NCBI GenBank assembly: GCA_965219565.1
Contig: OZ244780.1
Coordinates: forward strand, 1,612,001 to 1,676,000
Source: DAOUJI01 sp965219565
Lineage (GTDB): Bacteria; Chloroflexota; Dehalococcoidia; Lucifugimonadales; JAGWBF01
DNA: 64,000 nt
Direction of reading: 5' to 3'
Made by a program: the position numbers and the translations under genes. Below the pieces are notes generated by a model that worked only from the letters and a program-made list of their open reading frames with translations, searched no databases and was not told where the DNA came from. Positions 7,611-16,343 of this stretch are shown here, in pieces; the first letter of the stretch is position 1; each line of letters begins with the position of its first letter.

Positions 7611-8000
7611 CTAAGGCAGGCACCGGTCATACATCATCTTGATGGCGTCGTCTGCAATGTCAATGACGGCCTGCACCCTTAGCCGCTCCTCGTATCCCTT
7701 GGCCACATACTCTCTGTTCCAGGACGGGTCTACCAACGTCGCCAGCTCCGCTATCGCATTCTCATATGTGTTTATCACATCGTCTTTCAGGTCTCTGACG
7801 CGGCTGCACTGCCGATGATACAGATAAATGGTTTCCAGGAGTCTGGAGACGAATAGATTGCCGTATTCAAACTCCTGCGTCGCTCTGGCGGTCTCCCTCT
7901 GCCGCTCACTCATAGGCGGCGGAGACGTTGGGCTGGGAGGGGGCGGCGGGCTGCAAGCCAGAAGGGTCAAGGCCAGGAGCGTCATTATCAAGAGCCGCAT
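7611..8000 (-). CDS. Small lipoprotein, paralog of 5613-5972
   Basis: 129 residues. The signal MRLLIMTLLALTLLACSP has a clear lipobox, followed by a Pro-rich linker and the PPMSERQRE motif shared with the paralog at 5613-5972. The mature domain is helical, with DIADDAIKMMYDRCLP at its end. It follows the 8011-8490 gene by 10 bases, so they are probably one transcript. Unknown function. Confidence 0.6.
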   Translation of the reverse strand: MRLLIMTLLALTLLACSPPPPPSPTSPPPMSERQRETARATQEFEYGNLFVSRLLETIYLYHRQCSRVRDLKDDVINTYENAIAELATLVDPSWNREYVAKGYEERLRVQAVIDIADDAIKMMYDRCLP

Positions 8001-8010
8001 GGCTTATCCT

Positions 8011-8490
8011 CTATCGGCGTCGTAAGTGGAAGCGCTGGAGCCGCCTCAGCGGGCCTATTAACCGCCGTAACAGACCCACCCCGCGCGAGGAATTGTCGGT
8101 CCTCCTGAGCAACGCACTCGCTGGAGGTCTGGGGCTCCACGGCCAGCGTATCGGTGGGTCTGGGATGTGCGGCATGCGCGACCACGCGTCCGGGTCGCGT
8201 TCCTCGTATACCCGCCGCCGTTCAGGCGGCGGAAGGTAAGCCTTGAGGCCGACAGTGTTGCCGGCCTCGTTCACCAGTTCCCACCACGTGTCCAAGAGAT
8301 AGGCAGGCGGCTCCCACTCCGGCGACGTGGGCACATAAATCATTTCCACGAACCGGCCCATGTGCCTCTTCGTCACGTCCACGTTGCCGCGCCAGTGTCC
8401 ACCCGCCCTAAACGCCTTATAGCCTGGACCGCCGGACAGAATCTCCCGGCTGATGCGTATCTTGGTTTCATCTGGCAGCAGTCCAGGCAT
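8011..8490 (-). CDS. Conserved protein of unknown family, paralog of 16441-16965
   Basis: 159 residues. The first 100 align closely with the protein at 16441-16965: TKIRISREILSGG, VDVTKRHMG, YVPTSPEWEPPAYL, and NTVGLKAYLPPPERR. The C-terminal 50 residues are Arg/Pro-rich and diverge. No signal peptide or membrane segment is seen, and I cannot name a family. It heads a minus-strand run with a lipoprotein and small membrane proteins; the paralog likewise neighbours small membrane proteins, so the two loci are related cassettes. Confidence 0.55.
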   Translation of the reverse strand: MPGLLPDETKIRISREILSGGPGYKAFRAGGHWRGNVDVTKRHMGRFVEMIYVPTSPEWEPPAYLLDTWWELVNEAGNTVGLKAYLPPPERRRVYEERDPDAWSRMPHIPDPPIRWPWSPRPPASALLRRTDNSSRGVGLLRRLIGPLRRLQRFHLRRR

Positions 8491-8776
8491 CAGCTATCTC
8501 AATTGTTCGCGTCGGATAGAGTCGCTAGGCGGTCGCCCATGACGGCCAGACGGATTCTATTGGCCACTATTCTGTGTTTTCCCTTCGATGGTGCGGAAGA
8601 ACTGGTCGGAAAGGGTTCGACTCCCATTGTAGCATCGGGCAAGTTCAGTTTTGCACTTACCTCATCTGGGGCGGGAAATTCGGGGTTCAGTGTCGGGTTG
8701 CCCAGTTTATCGGGTAGGGGTGACGACCCCGGCGCACGAAACCTCTTCCTTCATAGAGAGAAGGAGTACGGGCGTG

Positions 8777-9145
8777 CTAGGGCGTTTCGGTGGCCAGGAG
8801 GGCTTCGAGTTTTGCCACGAAGTGGCGGACGTTGTCCAGGTCGCGTTGTACTATTTCAGGGGTCAGCTAGTCCTCGTAGAAGTTGATGTGCAGGTTGTGA
8901 GCTTGGGTGAACAGACCGAGCAACTCTGAGCCGCCTGTCTCCCTGTCCAGCGACCTGACCGCCTGGAACAGCAGAGCATGGGTGTCGTGTCGCCAACCAC
9001 GTTCCGAGGCTACGGCCTTGACGATTTGGGCGGCCGAACTCCAACCTTTTTCCGAGGCTTGGCGCAGATCGCGGGCGGAGTATTCCGCTTTAGCCTGGGC
9101 TTCAAGGCGGAGGCTGGCTTCCCGATAGGTGGCGGTTGTGGTCAT
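8777..9145 (-). pseudogene. PaREP1-like (HEPN-type) gene with in-frame amber stop
   Basis: ATG 9145 opens 92 residues with DLRQASEKGWSSAAQIVKAVASERGWRH, ELLGLFTQAHNLHINFYED, the pattern of the PaREP1 family of small helical HEPN-like proteins. A TAG follows at 8867. The frame then continues LTPEIVQRDLDNVRHFVAKLEALL to a second stop at 8777, which is exactly the expected final helix. Relatives usually carry Trp (TGG) after the NFYED motif, so one G to A change explains the TAG. A TGTGCTACAATG element, a possible extended -10, lies about 20 bases upstream of the start. Confidence 0.6.
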
Positions 9146-9246
9146 GCTTTCATGTCTCTATGGGCATTGTAGCACAGCGCCCCATTCTCATCTTCTCCTT
9201 TGACTGCCCTGTGCTTGTCGCAGGATAAAGGCAAGACCGGCCATTC

Positions 9247-9275
9247 TTGACACCTCTCAGGCCCCAACCTAAGAT
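9247..9275 (+). promoter_or_regulatory. Promoter of lysA-holB
   Basis: TTGACA (9247-9252), a 17-base spacer and TAAGAT (9270-9275) lie 54 bases before the lysA ATG. The upstream 9146-9246 holds nothing else I can identify. Confidence 0.55.
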
Positions 9276-9328
9276 TGTGCCCACCATAAGAACGGAGCCT
9301 ACGACGGCGCCGAAAGAGAGTCCGACGC

Positions 9329-10642
9329 ATGTTTACCGGGGCGCAGCAGGTATTCCCAGAGTCAGCCGAGGTGAACGATAAGGGCCACCTGGTTATAGGA
9401 GGCTGTGACACGCTGGACCTGGCCGACCAGTACGGCACGCCCCTGTACGTCTTCGACGAGGACATGGTCCGGAGCATGTGCCGCGGCTTCGTGGAAGGGT
9501 TTACGGCTAAGCATGCCGACACCACCGTGGTCTACGCGTGCAAGGCCTACGTGAACCCGGCCCTCGCCCGCATCCTGATGGAGGAGGGGCTGGGCTTGGA
9601 CGTGGTTTCCGGAGGAGAGCTGGCCGTGGCTCAGGCGGTGGACTATCCGTCGCGGCTGGTGTATTTCCACGGCAACAACAAGGGACCGGCGGAACTCCGG
9701 GACGCCCTCGAATGGGGCATTGGGCGCATAGTGGTGGACAGCTTCTACGAGCTGGAACTCCTCGACAAGCTGGCTGGTGAGGCCGGGAAGGTCCAGGAAA
9801 TCATGGTCAGGGTGTCTCCGGGCGTCGACCCCCACACCCACCACCACACGACGACAGGGACCCTGGACTCCAAGTTCGGCTTTCCCATAGAGACCGGACA
9901 GGCGGACGAGGCCGTGCGCATCGCCCTCCGGTCTCCCAACCTGGACCTGGTCGGCCTACACTTCCACCTTGGCTCGCCCATCTTCCACGTGGAACCCTAT
10001 CAAGCAGCCATGGACATTGTCCTGGAGTTTGCCTCCAGGTTCCGGGAAGAGGGGCTGAATCTACGGGAGATAAGCCCCGGCGGAGGTTTTGCCATAGCCT
10101 ATACGAGGGACCAGGAACCTCCCTCCATAGGCGAGTACGCCGACGCAATAGTCTCGTCCATGCTGGAAGGCTGTCAACGTCTGGGCATGGATGTCCCTAG
10201 GTTGATCATCGAGCCGGGGAGGTCCATAGTCGGACGGGCCGGGATAGCCCTGTACCGCGTCGGCGCCGTGAAGGATATTCCAGGAGTCAGGAAGTACATC
10301 TCTGTGGACGGCGGCATGGGCGACAACATCCGCCCGGCCCTCTATGACGCGGCCTATGAAGCCGTTGTCGCCGGGAAGGCCGACCGGACTGGCTCGGACT
10401 TGGTCACTATCGCAGGGAAGTACTGCGAGTCCGGCGACGTGCTGGTCCGCGACGTGAGCCTCCCAACGGTGGAGTCCGACGACATCATCGCCATCCCGGC
10501 GGCGGGAGCCTACTGCCTGTCTATGGCCTCCACTTACAACATGAATCCTCGCCCCCCTGTGGTGGCAGTCAAAGACGGAGACTCCAGGTTGATGCGGCGG
10601 CGGGAGAGCTACGCGGACCTGATGGCCAACGACGTCCTATAG
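9329..10642 (+). CDS. lysA: Diaminopimelate decarboxylase
   Basis: 437 residues, normal length. The enzyme removes CO2 from meso-diaminopimelate to give lysine, using PLP in the cytoplasm. The PLP lysine sits in VVYACKAYVNP (Lys72). VGLHFHLGSPI, SPGGGFAIAY, and LIIEPGRSIVGRAG are cofactor-binding motifs, and GKYCESGDVL carries the catalytic cysteine contributed across the dimer. All are intact. It is followed three bases later by holB, so both are probably transcribed from the promoter at 9247. Confidence 0.95.
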   Translation: MFTGAQQVFPESAEVNDKGHLVIGGCDTLDLADQYGTPLYVFDEDMVRSMCRGFVEGFTAKHADTTVVYACKAYVNPALARILMEEGLGLDVVSGGELAVAQAVDYPSRLVYFHGNNKGPAELRDALEWGIGRIVVDSFYELELLDKLAGEAGKVQEIMVRVSPGVDPHTHHHTTTGTLDSKFGFPIETGQADEAVRIALRSPNLDLVGLHFHLGSPIFHVEPYQAAMDIVLEFASRFREEGLNLREISPGGGFAIAYTRDQEPPSIGEYADAIVSSMLEGCQRLGMDVPRLIIEPGRSIVGRAGIALYRVGAVKDIPGVRKYISVDGGMGDNIRPALYDAAYEAVVAGKADRTGSDLVTIAGKYCESGDVLVRDVSLPTVESDDIIAIPAAGAYCLSMASTYNMNPRPPVVAVKDGDSRLMRRRESYADLMANDVL

Positions 10643-10645
10643 CTC

Positions 10646-11695
10646 ATGTGGCGGGTTAAGGGGCAGGACGGCCTAGTCCATCAGCTTGACCGGAGCATAC
10701 GACAGGGTGTATACGCCCACGCGTACCTGATAGTAGGCCCGCCCCAGACCGGCAAACTCACGTTGGCTATAGACATGGCCCAAGCGGTCAACTGCACTGA
10801 CCCTCCCAACGCTCCCTGCAATGAATGTTCACAGTGCATCCGCATTGCTTCTGGTCAGCACGCCGACGTTGTGGTCCTGGGGACCTCCGCCCCTCAGGTC
10901 GATGCCACGGGCGGCTCCGAGGGGAGCCGCACCCGGACCGAAATCGGCATTGGAGACGTCCGAGACATACAGCGTCTGACCAGCCTAACTCCCGCCGAGG
11001 GCCGCACACGAGTAATTGTCTTCGAAGATGCCCACCGTCTGAGTGAAGAGGCCTCCAATGCTCTTCTCAAGACGCTGGAAGAGCCTCCCGAACAGGTCGT
11101 GCTGATTCTCACGACCCACTGGGAAGATGGGATACTGGCCACCATACGGTCACGGTGCCGCACCCTGCAGTTCAAGCCAATGGCTGCAGCCCAGGTCGTG
11201 GCCTCGCTGACTGCGGACTTCGCTATCGAGGAAGAAGAAGCCCAGTTGCTGGCCAAGCTCTCCATGGGCAGGCTGGGCTGGGCGCTTGAGGCCCACGGCG
11301 ACGCTTCCGTTATGGAGTCCCGCCGGGACGAGTTGACCCGCATCTCCGAGCTTTTAGACGCTACGTTGGAAGACCGTTTCGCTTACGCGTCGGATTTATC
11401 CAGCCAGTTCTATCGGAACAGGACTGAGGCCTTGGACGTGCTGGGCTTCTGGCTGAGGTGGTGGAGAGATATGCTGGTTGTCTCGGAAACGGGAGGCGAC
11501 AGAGCGGCGAACGTGGTCAACGTGGACTGGAGGGAGAGCTTGACCAAGGCCGCCGCCGGCTATTCAACGAGCCAGATTTCGGGATTCATCAGGACTCTCT
11601 TGGAGACGATGGAGTCTCTTGAGCGCAACGTCAACGCACGCCTTGCATTGGAAGCGATGATGCTCGCCATGCCTGGCGCAGGAGCCCGGGTCTAA
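10646..11695 (+). CDS. holB: DNA polymerase III delta-prime subunit (clamp-loader ATPase-like)
   Basis: 349 residues. GPPQTGK (31-37) is the P-loop, and four cysteines (50, 58, 61, 64) form the clamp-loader zinc module. VIVFEDAHRLSEEASNALLK is the Walker B/sensor region, EEPPEQVVLIL follows, and SRCRTLQF is the arginine-finger SRC motif. The C-terminal third is the helical collar domain. The protein helps load the sliding clamp at replication forks. It has no obvious ribosome site of its own, and its start is three bases after lysA, so it likely depends on coupled translation. Its end overlaps the convergent HNH gene by four bases. Confidence 0.9.
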   Translation: MWRVKGQDGLVHQLDRSIRQGVYAHAYLIVGPPQTGKLTLAIDMAQAVNCTDPPNAPCNECSQCIRIASGQHADVVVLGTSAPQVDATGGSEGSRTRTEIGIGDVRDIQRLTSLTPAEGRTRVIVFEDAHRLSEEASNALLKTLEEPPEQVVLILTTHWEDGILATIRSRCRTLQFKPMAAAQVVASLTADFAIEEEEAQLLAKLSMGRLGWALEAHGDASVMESRRDELTRISELLDATLEDRFAYASDLSSQFYRNRTEALDVLGFWLRWWRDMLVVSETGGDRAANVVNVDWRESLTKAAAGYSTSQISGFIRTLLETMESLERNVNARLALEAMMLAMPGAGARV

Positions 11696-12204
11696 GGCAA
11701 GTCCATCCAGGGCAGGAACGTTCGCCACTCGTCCAGTATGGCCCTGTTATGGAGCACATAGTAGGGGTTGGCATAGGGTTCTCTGGGATGCTTAGCCAAG
11801 TTCATGCCCGCTTCCACAGGAGTCCGCCCGGCCTTTCTGCGGTTGCAGGGTATGCAGGCCGCGGCCACGTTCTCCCATGAGTTGTCGCCGCCCTGTCGCC
11901 TGGGCACTACGTGGTCCAGGGTCAGTTCTTTAGGCTGCGCGCCGCAATACTGGCAGGTGTGCCGGTCCCTGAGGAAGACCTCTTTCTTGGAGAGCTTCCT
12001 CTTGGCGAAGGGCCTCCGCACCAGGTTCACCAGGCGTATGACTGACGGTATGGGGAAGGTTGTGCGCTGAGTTCGAATTTCGCCCCGCCCGTTGACCAGC
12101 AACTCGGCCTTGCCCTTTCCGATAAGAATTACGGCCCGTTTAACGTTGCACACGTTAATGGGCTCGTAGTTCAGGTTGATCACCAGGACAGGCGCGTTCA
12201 GCAT
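11692..12204 (-). CDS. HNH endonuclease family protein
   Basis: 170 residues. CQYCGAQPKELTLDHVVPRRQGG, SWENVAAAC and CNRRKAGRTP form a complete HNH core: two CxxC zinc pairs, the DH catalytic step and the Asn. The N-terminal 80 residues (VLVINLNYEPINVCNVKRAV) are the domain common to the widespread stand-alone bacterial HNH proteins of this size. Role may be DNA repair or host housekeeping rather than restriction; no methylase adjoins it. Confidence 0.88.
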   Translation of the reverse strand: MLNAPVLVINLNYEPINVCNVKRAVILIGKGKAELLVNGRGEIRTQRTTFPIPSVIRLVNLVRRPFAKRKLSKKEVFLRDRHTCQYCGAQPKELTLDHVVPRRQGGDNSWENVAAACIPCNRRKAGRTPVEAGMNLAKHPREPYANPYYVLHNRAILDEWRTFLPWMDLP

Positions 12205-12261
12205 TGACCTATTATACTTCTCGGCGCCGCAGTCAACCAGAAGGAAGATTTCTCCTGACGC

Positions 12262-13266
12262 TTAGCCGACTGCCAGCGCGTAGATCTGTTGTGCCTTCTC
12301 AGGCAAGGGATACTCTTGCCACGAGTCTCCGTTGTCCAACGAGCCGTACACCTGGCCGTCCCGGGTGGCGCAATATATCTGGTTGGGGCGGCGGTTGTTT
12401 ATGGCGACCGCCATCATCGTGGAGGGGACCTCCAGGCCGTGGTCGACTCGTTCCCAGGTCTCTCCCAGGTCAGGGCTTCGCCACAGGGCGCCTATGTCGC
12501 TGATGGCTTTTGCTCCCAGAGTCACGTAGATGGTCCTGGGGTCATGGGGCGAGAGCAGCAGGTCGCGGGTGTAGGTGATAGGAGAGCGGTCGGAGATGTC
12601 GATAGGCTGCCAGGACTCGCCGCGGTCCAGCCCGCGGAACATGCCTTCACGGGCGCTGATGTAGGGCACTCCGGGCTGGGCAGAGCTGACCTGGACTCCG
12701 TGAAGGTCCAGCCGGTCGGGTCCGCCTTCCGCTATGCCCTTGTTGATGGGTTCCCAAGTCTGACCGCCGTCCAACGTGCGGGTCACTCCGCCCACTTCCA
12801 GGGCGGCGTACATCTCGTCGGGGTTGGTCGGGTCTGCGGCCATTGCGATGACCCGGGTCGGGAATGACATGGTCACCACGTCGTTTCCCAGCCGGATGGG
12901 CAGAGGCTCCCAACTGTCGCCGCCGTCCTGGGTGCGGAATATCTGGGCAGGGGCCATTCCGGCGTACATCACGTTGGGGCGGTGAGGGCGGAACATCATT
13001 GACCATACCTGGCTGCCGGTGACAGGCATGTTCATCCGCCTCCAGTGGTCTCCCTTGCTGCCGCTGCGGTATACGCCGTCGTTGGTCCCGGCAAAGACCA
13101 CGTCAGGCTGGAGCGGATGGATTTCTATTGCCCGGACTTCTGGGTTCTCGGGAAGCCCGTTGGTCAGTTCCTCCCAATGGGTCTCCCCGGGCCGCTTGCG
13201 GAACAGTCCGCCGGTGCCCGAACCGGCATAAACCGTAGGTTCTGTGGTCGCCGCTTCCGTTGTCAT
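12262..13266 (-). CDS. BNR/sortilin-like beta-propeller protein
   Basis: 334 residues made of repeated blades with S-x-D-x-G-x-x-W motifs: SKGDHW, TQDGGDSWEPL, TLDGGQTWEPI, SPDLGETWERV and SLDNGDSWQEY. These are BNR (sialidase-type) repeats, each close to an Asp-box. The opening TVYAGSGTGGLFR is typical of cytosolic or exported glycosyl-hydrolase-like propellers of unknown substrate in Chloroflexota. No signal peptide is visible, and none of the sialidase catalytic arginines can be placed, so enzymatic activity is not claimed. Confidence 0.85.
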   Translation of the reverse strand: MTTEAATTEPTVYAGSGTGGLFRKRPGETHWEELTNGLPENPEVRAIEIHPLQPDVVFAGTNDGVYRSGSKGDHWRRMNMPVTGSQVWSMMFRPHRPNVMYAGMAPAQIFRTQDGGDSWEPLPIRLGNDVVTMSFPTRVIAMAADPTNPDEMYAALEVGGVTRTLDGGQTWEPINKGIAEGGPDRLDLHGVQVSSAQPGVPYISAREGMFRGLDRGESWQPIDISDRSPITYTRDLLLSPHDPRTIYVTLGAKAISDIGALWRSPDLGETWERVDHGLEVPSTMMAVAINNRRPNQIYCATRDGQVYGSLDNGDSWQEYPLPEKAQQIYALAVG

Positions 13267-13574
13267 ATTTCAAACCTCTACGCCTGATTTTGAGCGATCC
13301 AATCGTCATGGACCGGCGGCATATCGCCGCTTTCGATTCCATCAAAAAATGAGCGGGCTGTCAACCTAGCTCACAGAAGGGCCACGCACGCCATAGACGC
13401 CGGACCACGTCAGCCGCAGCGAATCAGACCCATTGTGGACGCTCTCCAGAGAGTATACTTAAACGTGTCCCATATATACTTTCTTCACAGTCGACCGCTA
13501 TCTTGCCTCCGGACCGACGTCCAGCGTAGGTGGGCGTACAGAATGGATGGTGCCATGCGGGATCAGGGGGCGAT
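13267..13574. other. Intergenic region with AT-rich promoter-like segment
   Basis: About 300 bases without a gene. Around 13455-13492 the sequence is AT-rich, with two TATACT-like hexamers that could serve as -10 elements for the plus-strand genes at 13575 and 14125. I see no convincing -35 and no other structure. Confidence 0.3.
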
Positions 13575-14132
13575 ATGACGGCGGGCATCGTCGCCGGATC
13601 GATTTCGGCTGTTGCGGCGGCCCTGGTCTCCCTGCCGCTGCGGTCTCCTGACGACGCGTTGTTCAATAGCGCTACCGTGACGTTGGCGGCTCTGGCGGGT
13701 GGCGTGGCCGCCGGGTTGTTGTGGAGAGGAGCCTCCGCCAAGCGGAGGGGCCTGCTCATATTTGCTGGGCTATGGACGGCGGCCTTTGCAGTTGTCGCCC
13801 TGATTTGTGTGGTCGGAGAGAGCCAGTTAGACAACTTCATCGGCTTTGCACTGCCGTTGGCGGCCATCGTCTTTCCGGTAACGGGCGTTCTGACGGTCTT
13901 GCTGGCCAGGAGCTCCCTGGTCGGTCGCTGGCAGCTAGCGGCTGTTGCGGCCGTGATTGCTCTGGCAGTGGGCATCCCGTTGGCTGGCCAGGGGGACCAG
14001 GAGAGCGGCAGGCTTGAGCTTCCTCCGAGGACGTACCATCCGGACTGGGGGAGGAGTCCCGAGTATCCTGATATTGTGGTTCTCAGCGCCACTCGATATC
14101 CTCAAGACAAGCTAGGAAGGGTTTATGCGTAA
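13575..14132 (+). CDS. Small polytopic membrane protein
   Basis: 185 residues from ATG 13575, which has AGGGGG five bases upstream; a longer GTG start at 13530 lacks this. About five hydrophobic segments follow, ending in a soluble C-terminal tail (RTYHPDWGRSPEYPD). No family recognised. The last eight bases overlap the YceI lipoprotein gene, so the two are translationally linked and probably act at the same membrane. Confidence 0.65.
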   Translation: MTAGIVAGSISAVAAALVSLPLRSPDDALFNSATVTLAALAGGVAAGLLWRGASAKRRGLLIFAGLWTAAFAVVALICVVGESQLDNFIGFALPLAAIVFPVTGVLTVLLARSSLVGRWQLAAVAAVIALAVGIPLAGQGDQESGRLELPPRTYHPDWGRSPEYPDIVVLSATRYPQDKLGRVYA

Positions 14133-14934
14133 CGCGATTCGGCTCCCGATATGGATAAGTTTGACCGTAGCGATGGCCGTGTTTCTGGCCGCCGTGGCCA
14201 TGTCATGCGGAGGCTCGTCCGCCACGTCCACATCCCCGCCTACTGAACGCCCCATGTCGGCGCCTCCAACAGAAACGCCCCAAGCCACGGCTAGCTCCGT
14301 TCCCGTTTCGCCTCCAACCGCTGAGGCGCAGCCCACACCGACGGCACGCCCTACCGACACGCCAGCGCCGCCCGAACCAACGCAGGCTCCGGCAGACACT
14401 GGAAGGGAGACAGGTCAGGTTGAAGGGGTCACTTTCATTATTGGAGAGGGGTCGAAGGCCACTTTCACCGTGGAAGAAAAGCTGGCGCGTCTTCCTCTCC
14501 CTAACGACGCCGTGGTGTCTACCAATGGGCTAACTGGGGAGGTGCATTTCGACGGGCGTCCCTCTGTGATAGAGATAGACCTCCATCAGCTGCAAAGCGA
14601 CCAGCCCCGGCGCGACCAGTATATCCGGGAGCGAATGTTCCCCAACCATCCCATCGCGGTTTTCACCTTGGACGACGCGGGCCAGCTGCCTGACGGGTTC
14701 ACCGAAGGCGAAGAGGTCACGACCCAAATAACGGGTCAGCTAGAAATACGAGGAGTGCAGGCGCCTGTAAGCTTCGATGTGGAGGCGAGAGACGACGGCG
14801 ACGCCATATACATTCTGGGACGGACCAGCTTTGTCTGGGAAGAGTTCGGCATGACGGCGCCGAATTTGGGATTTGTGGTGGTGACCGACGAGGTGAGCGT
14901 GGAAGTCCTGCTTGCCGTTACGCCGAAGTCCTAG
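14125..14934 (+). CDS. YceI-domain lipoprotein
   Basis: 269 residues. The signal ends in VAMSCGG, a plausible lipobox. A 55-residue Pro/Thr/Ala linker follows, then a YceI domain: ATFTVEEKLARLP, GEVHFDG, SVIEIDLHQLQSD, RDQYIRERMF, and ITGQLEIRGV. YceI proteins form a lipocalin-like barrel that binds isoprenoid quinones or other amphiphiles. Lipid anchoring puts this one outside the membrane. It overlaps the preceding membrane protein gene by eight bases. Confidence 0.88.
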   Translation: MRNAIRLPIWISLTVAMAVFLAAVAMSCGGSSATSTSPPTERPMSAPPTETPQATASSVPVSPPTAEAQPTPTARPTDTPAPPEPTQAPADTGRETGQVEGVTFIIGEGSKATFTVEEKLARLPLPNDAVVSTNGLTGEVHFDGRPSVIEIDLHQLQSDQPRRDQYIRERMFPNHPIAVFTLDDAGQLPDGFTEGEEVTTQITGQLEIRGVQAPVSFDVEARDDGDAIYILGRTSFVWEEFGMTAPNLGFVVVTDEVSVEVLLAVTPKS

Positions 14935-14962
14935 TTCTAGGATCCCCTGACCAGGGCTCCTT

Positions 14963-14998
14963 CGGCAGCCAGGTCTCAAGCGACTCGATGGCTTCCCG
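14963..14998 (-). repeat. Stray copy of the 3' end of the BFN-like gene
   Basis: 36 bases that match 15759-15794 at 34 positions. On the minus strand they encode the same ESLETWLP ending as the BFN-like protein at 15747. The surrounding frame (RRYNPYALQREAIE) is different, so this is either a remnant of a gene with a similar end or a short duplication. The rest of 14935-15179 holds no recognisable gene. Confidence 0.6.
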
Positions 14999-15179
14999 CT
15001 GGAGGGCGTAAGGGTTGTATCTACGGACACCGCGAAGGCGCCACTGTGACGGCTTGTGGCCGGCCTGAGTGGCAACAGCGTAACCGCAGACCAGGAGGGG
15101 ACCACGAGAGTGCAGAGAAATTAGAGATCTTCCGGCCTTTGTAACCCGTACGCAAATTCGAGATGAAAAGGAGACAGTC

Positions 15180-15563
15180 ATGCCTGAACGACAACCCATA
15201 ATTCCCCCTGGAGTAACCCCGAACCCTAATTTGTCCCCCGGCATACGCGTCGGCGACATACTGTACGTTTCGGGCCACGTGGGCGCGGATGCCAACGGCA
15301 ATGTGGCCGAGGGCGCCGAGGACCAGTCCCGTCAGGTGATGGCCAACATCCGCGCGGTTATCGAGGCTGCTGGCGGGCGGATGGAAGATGTCTGCAAGAT
15401 AACTGGCTTCCTGACCAACATGGACGACTATCCCGCGTACAACAAGGTGCGGTCGGAGACATGGCCTAAGGACCCTCCGGCCAGCTCCACTGTCGGTGTA
15501 TCCTCCCTAGTGCGACCAGAGTTGGTGGTCGAAGTGGAGGCCATTGTCCGCCTGCCTAGCTAG
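15180..15563 (+). CDS. RidA family protein (YjgF/UK114), enamine/imine deaminase-like
   Basis: 127 residues, with AAAAGGAG just upstream of the ATG. ILYVSGHVGADANGN, QVMANIRAVIEAAGGRMEDVCKITGFLTNMDDYPAYN and RPELVVEVEAIV match the RidA family throughout. RidA trimers hydrolyse reactive 2-aminoacrylate and related imines in the cytoplasm. The catalytic arginine of the canonical RidA (R-x-x-V near the C-terminus) corresponds to VRPELVVEVEA here. A truncated second Rid-like sequence follows directly. Confidence 0.9.
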   Translation: MPERQPIIPPGVTPNPNLSPGIRVGDILYVSGHVGADANGNVAEGAEDQSRQVMANIRAVIEAAGGRMEDVCKITGFLTNMDDYPAYNKVRSETWPKDPPASSTVGVSSLVRPELVVEVEAIVRLPS

Positions 15564-15600
15564 GAATCAGTGAAACGCCTATAGCGCAGAGAACGCCGAC

Positions 15601-15750
15601 GTGACTGGGACTCCTGAAGACTGGCTGCACGAGATGGGGATGTCCCTGTGCGAGTCAAACGAGCTGGTGACTAGCTTCGTGCCCACGGTGCGTACAGGAT
15701 ACCTGCTGGGCGTGGCCGGACAAAAGCGAACTGTAAGGAGCCTTGGCTAA
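15601..15750 (+). pseudogene. N-terminal fragment of a Rid-family paralog
   Basis: GTG 15601 opens MTGTPEDWLHEMGMSL and continues TSFVPTVRTGYLLGVAGQ, which is the first 45 residues of the RidA-like group that starts TPEERLAELG ... VRTGNLLFVSGQ. The frame stops at 15750, inside the 3' end of the BFN-like gene, and the remaining two thirds of the domain are absent. It cannot fold as a Rid protein. Confidence 0.55.
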
Positions 15751-16220
15751 GTTTCCTCCGGCAGCCAGGTCTCCAGCGACTCGATGACTTCCCGGAAAGC
15801 TGACGGGACCGAATCGTCAGCAGCGTTGGCTGATCGCTTTACCTTGGACATGACCGAGCTATCCATGTATAAGGGGATTCCCAGGTGGATGGCCAGAGAG
15901 GCGCCGGCGGCCACGTCCACCTCGGCGGCGGCGACGTCGTACTTCTCTTGGATGCGCATGACGCCGTGTACTGCGCCGTTGCCGGTGTCCTTGAGAATTA
16001 TGCCTACGATGTCCGCATTCAACGCTTGGGCCAGGGACGCAGTGGTATGGTGGTGACTCGACAGGTCGTCGGCAAGGCCGTGCATATCCGCGGCCAGCAG
16101 CCTGGCTTGTTCCATCTTGATTCGCACAACGAAATACTTATCGGTGTTTTTCACCCGGACCACCAGGCGGCCCCCACCGCTGGCGCCTTTTTCAATCCGA
16201 TATGGAGAGATAGGGACCAT
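15747..16220 (-). CDS. Bifunctional nuclease (BFN/DUF151) domain protein, divergent
   Basis: 157 residues. The pattern LLAADMHGLADDLSSHHHTTASLAQALNADI, VGIILKDTGNGAVHGVMRI and VDVAAGASLAIHLGIPLYMDSSVM follows the DUF151 fold. In typical members the last motif reads DARPSDAIALALR-APIYV, so the Arg-Pro-Ser-Asp core is replaced here by A-G-A-S. Nuclease activity is therefore doubtful. The C-terminal tail ESLETWLP is shared with a stray copy at 14963. Confidence 0.6.
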   Translation of the reverse strand: MVPISPYRIEKGASGGGRLVVRVKNTDKYFVVRIKMEQARLLAADMHGLADDLSSHHHTTASLAQALNADIVGIILKDTGNGAVHGVMRIQEKYDVAAAEVDVAAGASLAIHLGIPLYMDSSVMSKVKRSANAADDSVPSAFREVIESLETWLPEET

Positions 16221-16343
16221 CTAGGCCTCCCATTCCGGAGTCCGCAGCAACGGAACGGGGTTGTCGAGGTGACCTTACTTCGAAGTTAGTATCACTGCCT
16301 AGGAGAGTCCGACCATTGAGTCACCAAACTCTTTGGGTGTGAT

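Noticed and set aside
8618..8645. GGGTTCGACTCCC resembles a tRNA T-arm
   Set aside because: No acceptor, anticodon or D-arm can be folded around it on either strand; at most a worn tRNA 3' remnant.
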